A DNA stretch of 8,610 nucleotides from Acidithiobacillus ferruginosus (lineage in GTDB: Bacteria > Pseudomonadota > Gammaproteobacteria > Acidithiobacillales > Acidithiobacillaceae): contig NZ_JABBDR010000284.1 of assembly GCF_018854495.1 (NCBI RefSeq), forward strand, positions 1 through 8,610, given 5' to 3'. Made by a program: the position numbers and the translations under genes. Below, one piece after another: positions 1-6,022 of the stretch (position 1 is its first letter; each line of letters opens with the position of its first letter). Under the pieces are notes generated by a model. The model was given only the letters and a program-made list of their open reading frames with translations. It searched no databases and was not told the origin of the DNA.

Positions 1-684
1 TACACCTTGGGCGGCCACGCGGAGGACTTCGCCGGTAGACCGCCGACCATCATGAACTGGTGCATCCCGTGGAAAAGGCAGGATCGTCAAAAGCGCAAGA
101 AGGCCAATGCCTCCCGAGACGACGAAGGCTGCGGCAAAACCCAAATGAGCGATCGCTGCGGCGCCAATGACCGGTCCCAATACGACTCCGGCATTTTCGG
201 CCGCCCCATAAAGACCGAGCCTGCGCCCACGCTGCGACGGAAAGGACTTGGCTACCTGCGCCGATGCGGCGGGGGCGTAGAGTGCCGTGGATAAACCATG
301 GAAAAAACGAACGGCCAGCAATTGCGGCCAAACCCGCACCAGCAGATACAAAAAAGGCCCGACCGCAGTCACCATCATTCCGGCCAGCATCAACCGCCGA
401 AAACCAAATTGATCCGCCAGACTACCTGCAGGCAGTTTGACAACAATCCCGGTGATGGTCGCCGCCGCAACCAGCAGACCGATGACCGCCGTTGGTGCCC
501 CCAGATGCCAGGCATAGAGGGCGGTCAGGGGACTGCGGATCATTTCGTAGCTTAGTCGCCCCCCAAAACCCGCGCAGCACAAGAGCGGGAACAACCATGA
601 TGGGTCATCCGCCAGAGGCGGCATGTGCGCGCCCTCTGACCTGCCGCCATCAGCGGCCATAGGCGCACCTGGAAAAGCGATCAT
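1..684 (-). CDS. MFS transporter, N-terminal part (runs off left edge)
   Basis: Translating the minus strand from the ATG at 684 gives 228 open codons up to the window edge, so only the N-terminal half is present. Hydrophobic spans alternate with short loops, as in a 12-TM major facilitator. The conserved loop 2-3 motif GSLADQFGFRR is at residues 87-97, and the TM5 region has a Gly-rich antiporter-like stretch with GVVLGPVIGA at about 166-175. These fit a drug/proton-antiporter-type MFS permease in the cytoplasmic membrane; the substrate cannot be told. The start at 684 is chosen because its ATG overlaps the TGA of the preceding frame (681-683) as ATGA and has an AGGCGAGG-like sequence just upstream. 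A second candidate is the ATG at 624, preceded by AGAGGG at good spacing, which would remove 20 residues that do not look like membrane protein. MFS membership is secure, the start moderately so. Confidence 0.85.
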   Translation of the reverse strand, partial: MIAFPGAPMAADGGRSEGAHMPPLADDPSWLFPLLCCAGFGGRLSYEMIRSPLTALYAWHLGAPTAVIGLLVAAATITGIVVKLPAGSLADQFGFRRLMLAGMMVTAVGPFLYLLVRVWPQLLAVRFFHGLSTALYAPAASAQVAKSFPSQRGRRLGLYGAAENAGVVLGPVIGAAAIAHLGFAAAFVVSGGIGLLALLTILPFPRDAPVHDGRRSTGEVLRVAAQGV

Positions 685-995
685 GCCTCGCCTGCGGCAT
701 AGAGGGTTTTCGCGGAAACTTCCGGTTGCCACCATAGCGGTATCTTTCGGCCCGTCCTTTGCCCATCGCCGACGAACCAGATGACATCCAGAATATCCCG
801 TTCGCGGCAAGACACCCGATAAGTGCTGACCAAGATGCTGCGTGGGCTAACGAACTGACAGTTGAATGGGCGTTCCGGTAGCACATGCGCGGAAGCATTG
901 GGACAGATCCGCAGATGTACGCTATGTCCCACATATTCCTATGCCTTCCGCAATACATGCAGAGCTAGGGCATCGACCGATTGCTTGAGTGTCAT
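681..995 (-). pseudogene. 104-codon hypothetical gene interrupted by an in-frame TAG at codon 19
   Basis: A strong Shine-Dalgarno (GGGAGGAGG, 1003-1011) lies 7 bases before an ATG at 995. The frame runs MTLKQSVDALALHVLRKA, then TAG (939-941), then continues open for 85 codons to a TGA at 681-683 that overlaps the MFS start as ATGA. Initiation signal, length and coupled stop all fit one gene of about 104 codons with a single nonsense change; CAG to TAG would be enough. The downstream part holds three cysteines (in RICPN, FNCQF and VSCRERD) and a Trp pair in IPLWWQPEV. I do not recognise the family. Alternatives are: an 18-codon leader peptide followed by reinitiation at the GTG at 932, which has AGGA four bases upstream; a sequencing error; or chance openness. 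It sits between the pyrophosphatase and the MFS gene and may form a cotranscribed pair with the latter. Confidence 0.55.
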
Positions 996-1002
996 GTCTT
1001 CG

Positions 1003-1011
1003 CCTCCTCCC
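1003..1011 (-). promoter_or_regulatory. Strong Shine-Dalgarno before the TAG-interrupted frame
   Basis: The minus strand reads GGGAGGAGG, followed by a 7-base spacer and the ATG at 995. This is the best ribosome binding site match in the left half of the window and is the main evidence that translation really starts at 995. Confidence 0.7.
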
Positions 1012-1086
1012 GATACAAAGGAACAGTTCGGAACACCAAGGCTACCCACGGAGCAGCTCCAGACCGTTGGCATCTTCACCACCAGG

Positions 1087-1620
1087 TCAGGCATGCGTGG
1101 CATTGGCCCGCGCCAGATCAGCCAGGATCATGGTGCGCGCATCTTCCGCACCCTGCCAGCCTTGCAACCTTACCCATTTGCCCTGTTCCAACTCTTTGTA
1201 ATGTTCAAAGAAATGGAAAATCTCGTCGCGTAGATAGCTGGGTAGGTCACCGATATCCTCTATATGATCATATCCACCAGCCACCTCGTGGTGAGGAACG
1301 GCGATAATCTTGCAATCCGTACCATGCTCATCCTCCATAAGCAGAATGCCGATGGGGCGCGTGTGCATGATGGCGCCTGCCTGTACCGGCTGGGGGGATA
1401 CCACCAAAATATCGGTAGGGTCCCCATCTGTAGAAAGCGTATGGGGGATAAAGCCATAATTCGCCGGATAATGCATGGCGGTAAAAAGGAAGCGATCCAC
1501 CAGAATCACTCCGGAGGATTTGTCGAGCTCATATTTGACGCTCGAACCCTGTGGAACCTCGATCACGGCGTTGACGTCATCCGGCACATGCCGGCCAGTC
1601 GCTATATTTTTCAGATTCAT
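1087..1620 (-). CDS. ppa: Inorganic pyrophosphatase, family I
   Basis: This 177-residue soluble enzyme hydrolyses pyrophosphate to two phosphates, pulling biosynthetic reactions forward in the cytoplasm. Its length matches E. coli Ppa (176 residues). Every active-site residue known for the family is visible: E21, K29, E31, R43, Y51, Y55, the signature D65-x-D67-xx-D70 (DGDPTD), D97, E98, D102, K104, Y141 and K142. The frame is open further upstream to 1686, but the start at 1620 is preferred. MNLKNIATG aligns with the family N-terminus, an AAGG at 1627-1630 sits 6 bases before it, and the longer start would overlap the end of the cfa gene. It follows cfa by 55 bases in the same direction and could be cotranscribed. 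No intrinsic terminator is seen on either side. Confidence 0.96.
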   Translation of the reverse strand: MNLKNIATGRHVPDDVNAVIEVPQGSSVKYELDKSSGVILVDRFLFTAMHYPANYGFIPHTLSTDGDPTDILVVSPQPVQAGAIMHTRPIGILLMEDEHGTDCKIIAVPHHEVAGGYDHIEDIGDLPSYLRDEIFHFFEHYKELEQGKWVRLQGWQGAEDARTMILADLARANATHA

Positions 1621-1675
1621 GATGCACCTTTCTGGATAAATGAAACCCGTATGTTTCGGCCGATGCGGGGGTCGG

Positions 1676-2935
1676 TTAAAGGTCACCCCACTGAGGTTCG
1701 GCCAAGCGGAAGCTGTCGTCCTGGTATTGATAGCGCCGCTCCCATGGCCGAGGCGTGAGTTCCGATCGGGTCTGCTTCACCGCCAGCACCTGATGCAGCG
1801 CTAACCAGTTGCGCCAGAAGCCGTAGGCGCAACTGGCCATGTAGATGGCCCAGATGCGATAGTGCTTCTCGCCGATCATGGCAAGAGTCTCCGCCTTGTG
1901 CTCCTCCAGCCGCCGCACCCAGTGGATGAGGGTCTGGGCGTAGTGGGCACGGAGATTTTCCACGTCCAACACCTCCAGGTGTTGCCCCGCCATGTCCCGC
2001 ACCACCCGCCAGAGATGGGGGATTTCGCCGTCGGGAAAGACGTATTTATCCATGAAATCGCTGCCCGAGTGATGGCCGTCCTCATCATCCTGTTGGCTGG
2101 CGGTGATGCCGTGGTTCAGGGTCCAGCCGCCCTCCTTGAGCACTCGCTGGATGGCTCCGAAATATTCCGGCAGCATGGTCCGGCCCACGTGCTCGAACAT
2201 GCCCACCGAGGATACTTTGTCAAAATGCTCCCGCTCGGGGATGTCGCGGTAGTCCTGTAGACGAATCTCCACCCGATCGGCCAGACCTTCCCGTTCCATG
2301 CGTTCCTTGGCGTAGGCGTATTGCTGCTCGCTCAGCGTCACACCCACCCCCAGAATACCGTAATTCCGGGCCGCCCAAGACAAAAGCCCGCCCCAGCCGC
2401 AGCCGATGTCCAGGAGTTTTTCGCCCGGCTGGAGATGGAGTTTGCGGCAGATATGATCAAGTTTTTGCCCTTGGGCCGTATGGATGTCCTCCTCGCCCGT
2501 CTTGAAGTAGGCGCAGGAATAGACCATGTTGCGATCCAGCCAGAGGCGGTAAAAATCGTTGGAGACGTCGTAATGATAGCGGATGGCTTCGGCGTCCTTG
2601 GCCTTGCTGTGGGCGGCGTGATGTTTGCGGAAGATGCCGCCCTTGGATTTTTTGGCCGGGAAGGAGTCGCCGAGTTGCTCGGCCACCGCTAGGATGTCCT
2701 GATAGCGCCCCTCAATACCGATATCCCCTTCCACATACCCCTCACCCAGCACGTCCAGGGCGCTGCCCATGAGTATGCGCGAGATGAGCTTGGCGGAATG
2801 CAGATGCATGGTAACGCGGATGTCCTGGTTGAACGCGTATTCATGGCCATCCCAGAAGAGGATGCGCAGAAACAGCGGTTTTCCGTTAAGACTATTTTTG
2901 ACGTGGTCCAAAAAGTTGGTGCGTAGATCCTTCAC
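1676..2935 (-). CDS. cfa: Cyclopropane-fatty-acyl-phospholipid synthase
   Basis: This enzyme transfers a methylene group from S-adenosylmethionine to cis double bonds of phospholipid acyl chains; in bacteria this lowers proton permeability and supports acid tolerance. The 419-residue protein (E. coli Cfa has 382) has the N-terminal lipid-binding domain and a C-terminal class I methyltransferase. The SAM loop LLDIGCGWGG is at 174-183, and the equivalents of the catalytic residues are C141 (MVYSCAYF), E248 (FEHVG), H275 (LNHG) and C369 (ASCAYGFW). The frame is open to a TTG at 2959, but the GTG at 2935 has AGGAGA (2942-2947) at a 6-base spacing, whereas the TTG has no ribosome binding site and the AGGAGA would lie inside the gene. 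It lies 128 bases after the TusA-like gene and 55 before ppa, so it may head a cfa-ppa unit. Confidence 0.95.
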   Translation of the reverse strand: MKDLRTNFLDHVKNSLNGKPLFLRILFWDGHEYAFNQDIRVTMHLHSAKLISRILMGSALDVLGEGYVEGDIGIEGRYQDILAVAEQLGDSFPAKKSKGGIFRKHHAAHSKAKDAEAIRYHYDVSNDFYRLWLDRNMVYSCAYFKTGEEDIHTAQGQKLDHICRKLHLQPGEKLLDIGCGWGGLLSWAARNYGILGVGVTLSEQQYAYAKERMEREGLADRVEIRLQDYRDIPEREHFDKVSSVGMFEHVGRTMLPEYFGAIQRVLKEGGWTLNHGITASQQDDEDGHHSGSDFMDKYVFPDGEIPHLWRVVRDMAGQHLEVLDVENLRAHYAQTLIHWVRRLEEHKAETLAMIGEKHYRIWAIYMASCAYGFWRNWLALHQVLAVKQTRSELTPRPWERRYQYQDDSFRLAEPQWGDL

Positions 2936-2941
2936 GTTGCG

Positions 2942-2947
2942 TCTCCT
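2942..2947 (-). promoter_or_regulatory. Ribosome binding site that fixes the cfa start at GTG
   Basis: The minus strand reads AGGAGA with 6 bases to the GTG at 2935. It argues against the longer frame that begins at the TTG at 2959. Confidence 0.7.
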
Positions 2948-3063
2948 AATAATTTTCAAGATGACTGGTGGAAATGCCCAGTGGTAAGTGCGGATACCTA
3001 CCCTGAGTCAGTTATAAAACCCTTAGTCATTCAACCCCCCGTCAAGCGCAGCATCAACGGGAA

Positions 3064-3303
3064 TCAGGCCTTTTGTAGAAGAAAAATAAATGTAGCGCCG
3101 GTTTGCACCTGCTCCAGAAGAATGTTCTTAGTCTCGCTGGCAAACGCCTCCAGTTCCATTTGAGAGACTGGATCAGTTGCCACGACTTTAAGGATTTGTC
3201 CTGAATCGATCTCGGTCAATGCCTTTTTGATACGAAGAATAATGAGTGCGCCGTCCAGTCCGCTGACTCCGGTGATGTCAAGTAATTTGTCTTCTTGTGG
3301 CAT
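3064..3303 (-). CDS. TusA/SirA-like small protein lacking the active-site cysteine
   Basis: This 79-residue protein has the TusA fold pattern: an N-terminal LDITG strand, a helix with RIKKALTEIDSGQ, a strand leading into VVATDP, a helix with ELEAFASET, and a final strand FIFLLQKA. TusA proteins carry persulfide sulfur on the first Cys of a CPxP motif for tRNA thiolation, or sulfur transfer in Hdr/Dsr-type sulfur oxidation. Here the expected G-L-x-C-P-x-P stretch reads GVSGLDGAL, with about three extra residues, and the whole protein has no cysteine. It therefore cannot act as a normal sulfur carrier. AGGGG at 3309-3313, five bases before the ATG, supports the start. It stands alone, 114 bases after the small membrane protein gene and 128 before cfa. 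The fold assignment is by pattern; function is unknown. Confidence 0.75.
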   Translation of the reverse strand: MPQEDKLLDITGVSGLDGALIILRIKKALTEIDSGQILKVVATDPVSQMELEAFASETKNILLEQVQTGATFIFLLQKA

Positions 3304-3357
3304 TTAATCCCCTAAACGTAATCGCCCATTCTAAGCTGCAGTATTTTGCACGATCCA

Positions 3358-3385
3358 ATCTTATATAGCTGCCCTATGCAAGCAA
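3358..3385 (-). promoter_or_regulatory. Weak candidate promoter for the TusA-like gene
   Basis: The minus strand has TTGCTT (3380-3385) and TAAGAT (3358-3363) separated by 16 bases, inside an AT-rich intergenic stretch 55 bases before the ATG at 3303. Each hexamer matches the sigma-70 consensus only partly (3 of 6 and 4 of 6), and a nearby TATATA has no suitably spaced partner. This is suggestive only. Confidence 0.25.
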
Positions 3386-3417
3386 GGCTTCGACCCGATG
3401 CATGGTTACATTATTTT

Positions 3418-3645
3418 TTAACTTCCACCGTGCAAATCAACTATGAAAGCATAAATTACAGGAATAGTGATCAGCAAAACATAGATGCGTAGCGCCCAAA
3501 ATCCGATCTTCCATGCACGCCGCACCCGGAGACGTGGAAATGGCACTGAAGATGCCGAAACCAGTTGATCGGGTTCTAGCGCATCGATCAGTTCGTTGTC
3601 CGGATGACCTTCAGGCCGATGAAGCGTTTGCATGTAATTAGACAT
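3418..3645 (-). CDS. Small single-span membrane protein next to the Nramp gene
   Basis: This 75-residue protein has a polar N-terminal half (about 1-37), a basic patch RLRVRRAWK (38-46), and one hydrophobic span at about 47-69, ending in DLHGGS. By the positive-inside rule the N-terminal half should face the cytoplasm. The frame is open to 3678, but the ATG at 3645 is chosen because AGGAGA (3652-3657) lies 6 bases upstream and the longer form would overlap the Nramp gene. The 19-base gap after the Nramp stop, which contains this ribosome binding site, indicates a two-gene operon. It could be an accessory subunit or small regulator of the transporter. I do not recognise a family, and that role is inferred only from position. 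Confidence 0.75.
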   Translation of the reverse strand: MSNYMQTLHRPEGHPDNELIDALEPDQLVSASSVPFPRLRVRRAWKIGFWALRIYVLLITIPVIYAFIVDLHGGS

Positions 3646-3651
3646 AATATT

Positions 3652-3657
3652 TCTCCT
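3652..3657 (-). promoter_or_regulatory. Ribosome binding site of the small membrane protein
   Basis: AGGAGA on the minus strand lies 6 bases before the ATG at 3645, within the 19-base gap after the Nramp stop. It decides the start and supports the small frame as a real gene. Confidence 0.7.
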
Positions 3658-3664
3658 GAAATGT

Positions 3665-5035
3665 TCAAGTACCTGCACTCATGAAAGTGCCGAGGACCGC
3701 AACAATCGCGTAAGCAGTACCGGCCAGAATTATAGCCACAGTAATCAATATTCCAAGCATATTGCCGCGCCAAGAATTTACCCACGGCCCCATAATTTCA
3801 CGATCGTTAACCAGCACGAGCAGGAAGACCAGCGCAGGTGGCATCAGGATGGTTGCCAGCATATTCGCATTCAGCGTAATTGCCAGGAGCGGTGAGTTGG
3901 GAATGAGGACAATCAATCCCGCAGCTATCGCTATACCAATATTGGCAGCATGGAAAAATGGTGCTTCCGATATGGATTGGTTAAAACTATGGCCTACGCC
4001 GCCGAATGCTTCACCAATCGCATAGGCGGTACTGGCGGAAATAGTGAGCATTGCGACCGCCCCTGCCTCTATTAAGCCGAGCGCAAACATTGTAGCGCCG
4101 GGAGCACCGATGATCGGACGCAAAGCTTCGGCATAGCCAGCCCCCCCTTGCAGATTTGACACATTGATATGATGCGCGAAGAGGGGGACCGCGGCGACCA
4201 AGGCAGCACAGCCAGTGATGGCGGCGAGCACCGTACCAAGACCAGTATCCAAGCATCCTTGTGGGATATCCTTCGGAGTTAGGCCTTTGTCCGCGGACGC
4301 GCTCTGCTGGAAGAAGAGCATCCATGGCGTCACCGTGGCACCAATGTTCGAGGTGAGGAGCAGGAGAAACTCCTGAGGAGTTCCTGTTGGTAATGGTGTC
4401 CACGTCAACAGCGCTTCGGCGACGGCACCTGGGGAAGGTCGTGCGAAGAATGCCACGGCCAGAAACAGAAGATTGAACAGAGCTAGGCCCATGGTCAGTC
4501 GTTCCCAGCGCGAATACCGGCTGCCCAAAGTGTTCACAACAACGAGCGCGACCGCACAGACGACCGCGATCTGGGCAGAAATACCAAAAAAACTCATGCC
4601 AACACGAATGGCAATGACCTCGGTGATCAGTGTGACCAGATTTGTTACGACAAGATCGCCGACGGCCAGCCAACCCCAGAATGGTCCGAAACGTTGGAAT
4701 ATCAATTCACCATAGCCCCTATGTGTCACAGCACCCAGGCGCATGCTCATTTCCTGGACCACATAAGCGGCTGCAAAAGCGACCACGATGAACGGAAGAA
4801 AGAAGCCCAGTCCGTACGTTGCTCCGCTGGCTGCATAGGACAACATGCTCGGACCATCATTTTCTCCGAGCATTGTCAATACACCCGGACCGAGCAAGAG
4901 CCAAAGAAGCATTCCCCTACGGCCGTTGCGGCGTGCGGCGAGGACACGGCTGCGATCTTTAGAGCGATCAATATCTTCTGACGAAAGTTCGTCGGCCAAC
5001 TCATGTGTGGTCGTTTTGTCTTTTAGTAGTGTCAT
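3665..5035 (-). CDS. Nramp (SLC11) superfamily transporter with divergent metal-site motifs
   Basis: This is a membrane protein of about 456 residues with roughly 11 hydrophobic spans in the LeuT-like arrangement of Nramp carriers, after a charged N-terminal tail of about 40 residues. TM1 begins GPGVLTMLGENDGPSML and TM6 contains SNIGATVTPWMLFFQQSA. Both align with the two unwound metal-binding helices of Nramp, but the canonical DPGN is replaced by DGPS and the canonical MPH by TPW. Classical Mn/Fe selectivity is therefore doubtful. Divergent Nramp-related clades, such as the Mg-transporting NRMT group, are a possible home. The frame is open to 5197, overlapping the upstream gene. The ATG at 5035 is favoured (AGAG seven bases upstream), with ATGs at 5041 and 5062 as alternatives. 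The next gene follows after 19 bases. Superfamily assignment is firm; substrate is not. Confidence 0.88.
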   Translation of the reverse strand: MTLLKDKTTTHELADELSSEDIDRSKDRSRVLAARRNGRRGMLLWLLLGPGVLTMLGENDGPSMLSYAASGATYGLGFFLPFIVVAFAAAYVVQEMSMRLGAVTHRGYGELIFQRFGPFWGWLAVGDLVVTNLVTLITEVIAIRVGMSFFGISAQIAVVCAVALVVVNTLGSRYSRWERLTMGLALFNLLFLAVAFFARPSPGAVAEALLTWTPLPTGTPQEFLLLLTSNIGATVTPWMLFFQQSASADKGLTPKDIPQGCLDTGLGTVLAAITGCAALVAAVPLFAHHINVSNLQGGAGYAEALRPIIGAPGATMFALGLIEAGAVAMLTISASTAYAIGEAFGGVGHSFNQSISEAPFFHAANIGIAIAAGLIVLIPNSPLLAITLNANMLATILMPPALVFLLVLVNDREIMGPWVNSWRGNMLGILITVAIILAGTAYAIVAVLGTFMSAGT

Positions 5036-5120
5036 ACGCATCTCTGAGACATTTCGGTCCATCGTCGCATTGCAACCATTCCACAATGCGGGCCAGACAT
5101 AGCCATCCTCTGTTTTTCCA

Positions 5121-5148
5121 TAGATAACCGGTGAAATTTCAGGTTCAA
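5121..5148 (-). promoter_or_regulatory. Weak candidate promoter for the Nramp operon
   Basis: The minus strand has TTGAAC (5143-5148) and TATCTA (5121-5126) separated by 16 bases, at the end of the upstream gene and in the 109-base gap before the ATG at 5035. Matches to the sigma-70 hexamers are partial (4 of 6 and 3 of 6). If real, it would separate Nramp transcription from the hyf-like operon. Confidence 0.3.
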
Positions 5149-6008
5149 ACTCCCTCCAACGTCTGTAATAGCGGGTTACGAGACAGGCCCGCTGCAATCA
5201 TCACTGCATGAAAAGTGCCCTCCAGGGTGGCAATGGCGCCAGCGCGGCGTCCGAAACCGCCATTCACTGGCTGGCATGCACGCACATAGGCCATGATGGC
5301 CTGCGGATACAATGGCGCGATGTGGAGATGCACCATCTGTAGTAATCCCCAGAAGATGGCCTCCAGACGGGTGCTGGCGCCATCGGGGCTGAGACGCAGG
5401 CCGAAAGTGGCATCTTCGCAGGCGTGCAGGAAGCTTTGATCCCGCGGGCGATGGGGCTGGCCCAGAAGCCGCTGCAAGGCCCAGGCGTTGCCGCTGTCGA
5501 TCAGGTTGGGGTGACTGCCAAAGCCTCCGGCGGCGGCCTCCATGCTGTGCAGAACCGCTTCAGCACCGCTACGCATGATTTCGGGCAGGGGCTCATCTGG
5601 GGCGAACAGGCGTTGCAGTTGGACGCAGCGCTGCCAGTCCCGCAGCGTCTCGCTGTCAATTGTGTCCCTGCGCCCTGAGGCCTGCGTCGCCCAGTTCAGT
5701 AAATTGGGACGCGGATCCCAGAGGGGGGCAGTGGCCAGCTGACTCAGGGCGCGCACGCTGAAATAAGCATTGGTCAAACTGGAATACCGCCCCTGATCAT
5801 CTTGCAGGGATTGCAGCCAGCGGATCAGCTCGGTGCTGCGGGGAATGGCCATGCCCCAGAAGCGGAGTACGGCAATGGCGTAATAGGTATCTGGCGCGGT
5901 GGACTCTTCCACCCCCCAGACCCGGTAGAAGCAGAAGCCGCTATCCGCCGACTGACGGCTCAGCACGTAGTTTTGCGCCCGTTCCCAGATCTGAGTGTCG
6001 TTCTCCAT
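5145..6008 (-). CDS. Prenyltransferase-beta / squalene-cyclase fold protein in the hyf-like operon
   Basis: This 287-residue soluble protein is built from alpha/alpha-barrel repeats typical of protein prenyltransferase beta subunits and terpene cyclases. Repeat signatures are DSGFCFYR (22-29), APDTYYAIAVL (38-48), DDQGRYSS (70-77), AAGGFGSHP (159-167) and NGGFGRRAG (249-257). Aligned with farnesyl/geranylgeranyl transferase beta, LIDSGNAWAL (169-178) matches the zinc-ligand segment and TFHAVMIAAGLS (265-276) the His-ligand segment. D171 and H267 are kept, but the position of the zinc Cys is G173. Catalysis of Cys prenylation is therefore doubtful. No signal peptide is seen. The ATG at 6008 is chosen for its GGGAGG (6016-6021) at 7 bases. 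An in-frame ATG at 6023 overlaps the hyfB stop as TGATG and would add five residues. Bacterial homologues are mostly uncharacterised; function here is unknown. Confidence 0.85.
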   Translation of the reverse strand: MENDTQIWERAQNYVLSRQSADSGFCFYRVWGVEESTAPDTYYAIAVLRFWGMAIPRSTELIRWLQSLQDDQGRYSSLTNAYFSVRALSQLATAPLWDPRPNLLNWATQASGRRDTIDSETLRDWQRCVQLQRLFAPDEPLPEIMRSGAEAVLHSMEAAAGGFGSHPNLIDSGNAWALQRLLGQPHRPRDQSFLHACEDATFGLRLSPDGASTRLEAIFWGLLQMVHLHIAPLYPQAIMAYVRACQPVNGGFGRRAGAIATLEGTFHAVMIAAGLSRNPLLQTLEGV

Positions 6009-6015
6009 GATCGAG

Positions 6016-6021
6016 CCTCCC
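6016..6021 (-). promoter_or_regulatory. Ribosome binding site of the barrel protein, immediately after the hyfB stop
   Basis: GGGAGG on the minus strand lies 7 bases before the ATG at 6008 and begins 1 base past the TGA of the preceding gene (6023-6025). It supports tight translational linkage of the two genes and favours 6008 over 6023 as the start. Confidence 0.65.
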
Positions 6022-6022
6022 A

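Noticed and set aside
650..958. Minus-strand 102-codon frame overlapping the MFS start
   Set aside because: It lacks a ribosome binding site, overlaps the better supported 681-995 frame and the MFS start, and has no recognisable pattern.
3003..3011. Palindrome CTGACTCAG before cfa as an operator
   Set aside because: Four-base arms around a single base are too common by chance to support a binding site without comparative evidence.
3011..3045. TTGACG (3040-3045) and TATAAC (3011-3016) before cfa as a promoter
   Set aside because: The spacing is 23 bases, too long for a sigma-70 promoter, and no better pairing of either hexamer was found. A cfa promoter probably exists in this gap but I cannot place it.
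3038..3061. Hairpin with 5-bp CCCGT/ACGGG stem after the TusA-like gene as a terminator
   Set aside because: The stem is short, the loop is 14 bases, and it is followed by a G run rather than a T tract, so it does not qualify as an intrinsic terminator.
4011..4673. Minus-strand 220-codon frame inside the Nramp gene
   Set aside because: It is an out-of-frame shadow, rich in Arg, Cys, His and Trp, entirely within a well-supported transporter gene.
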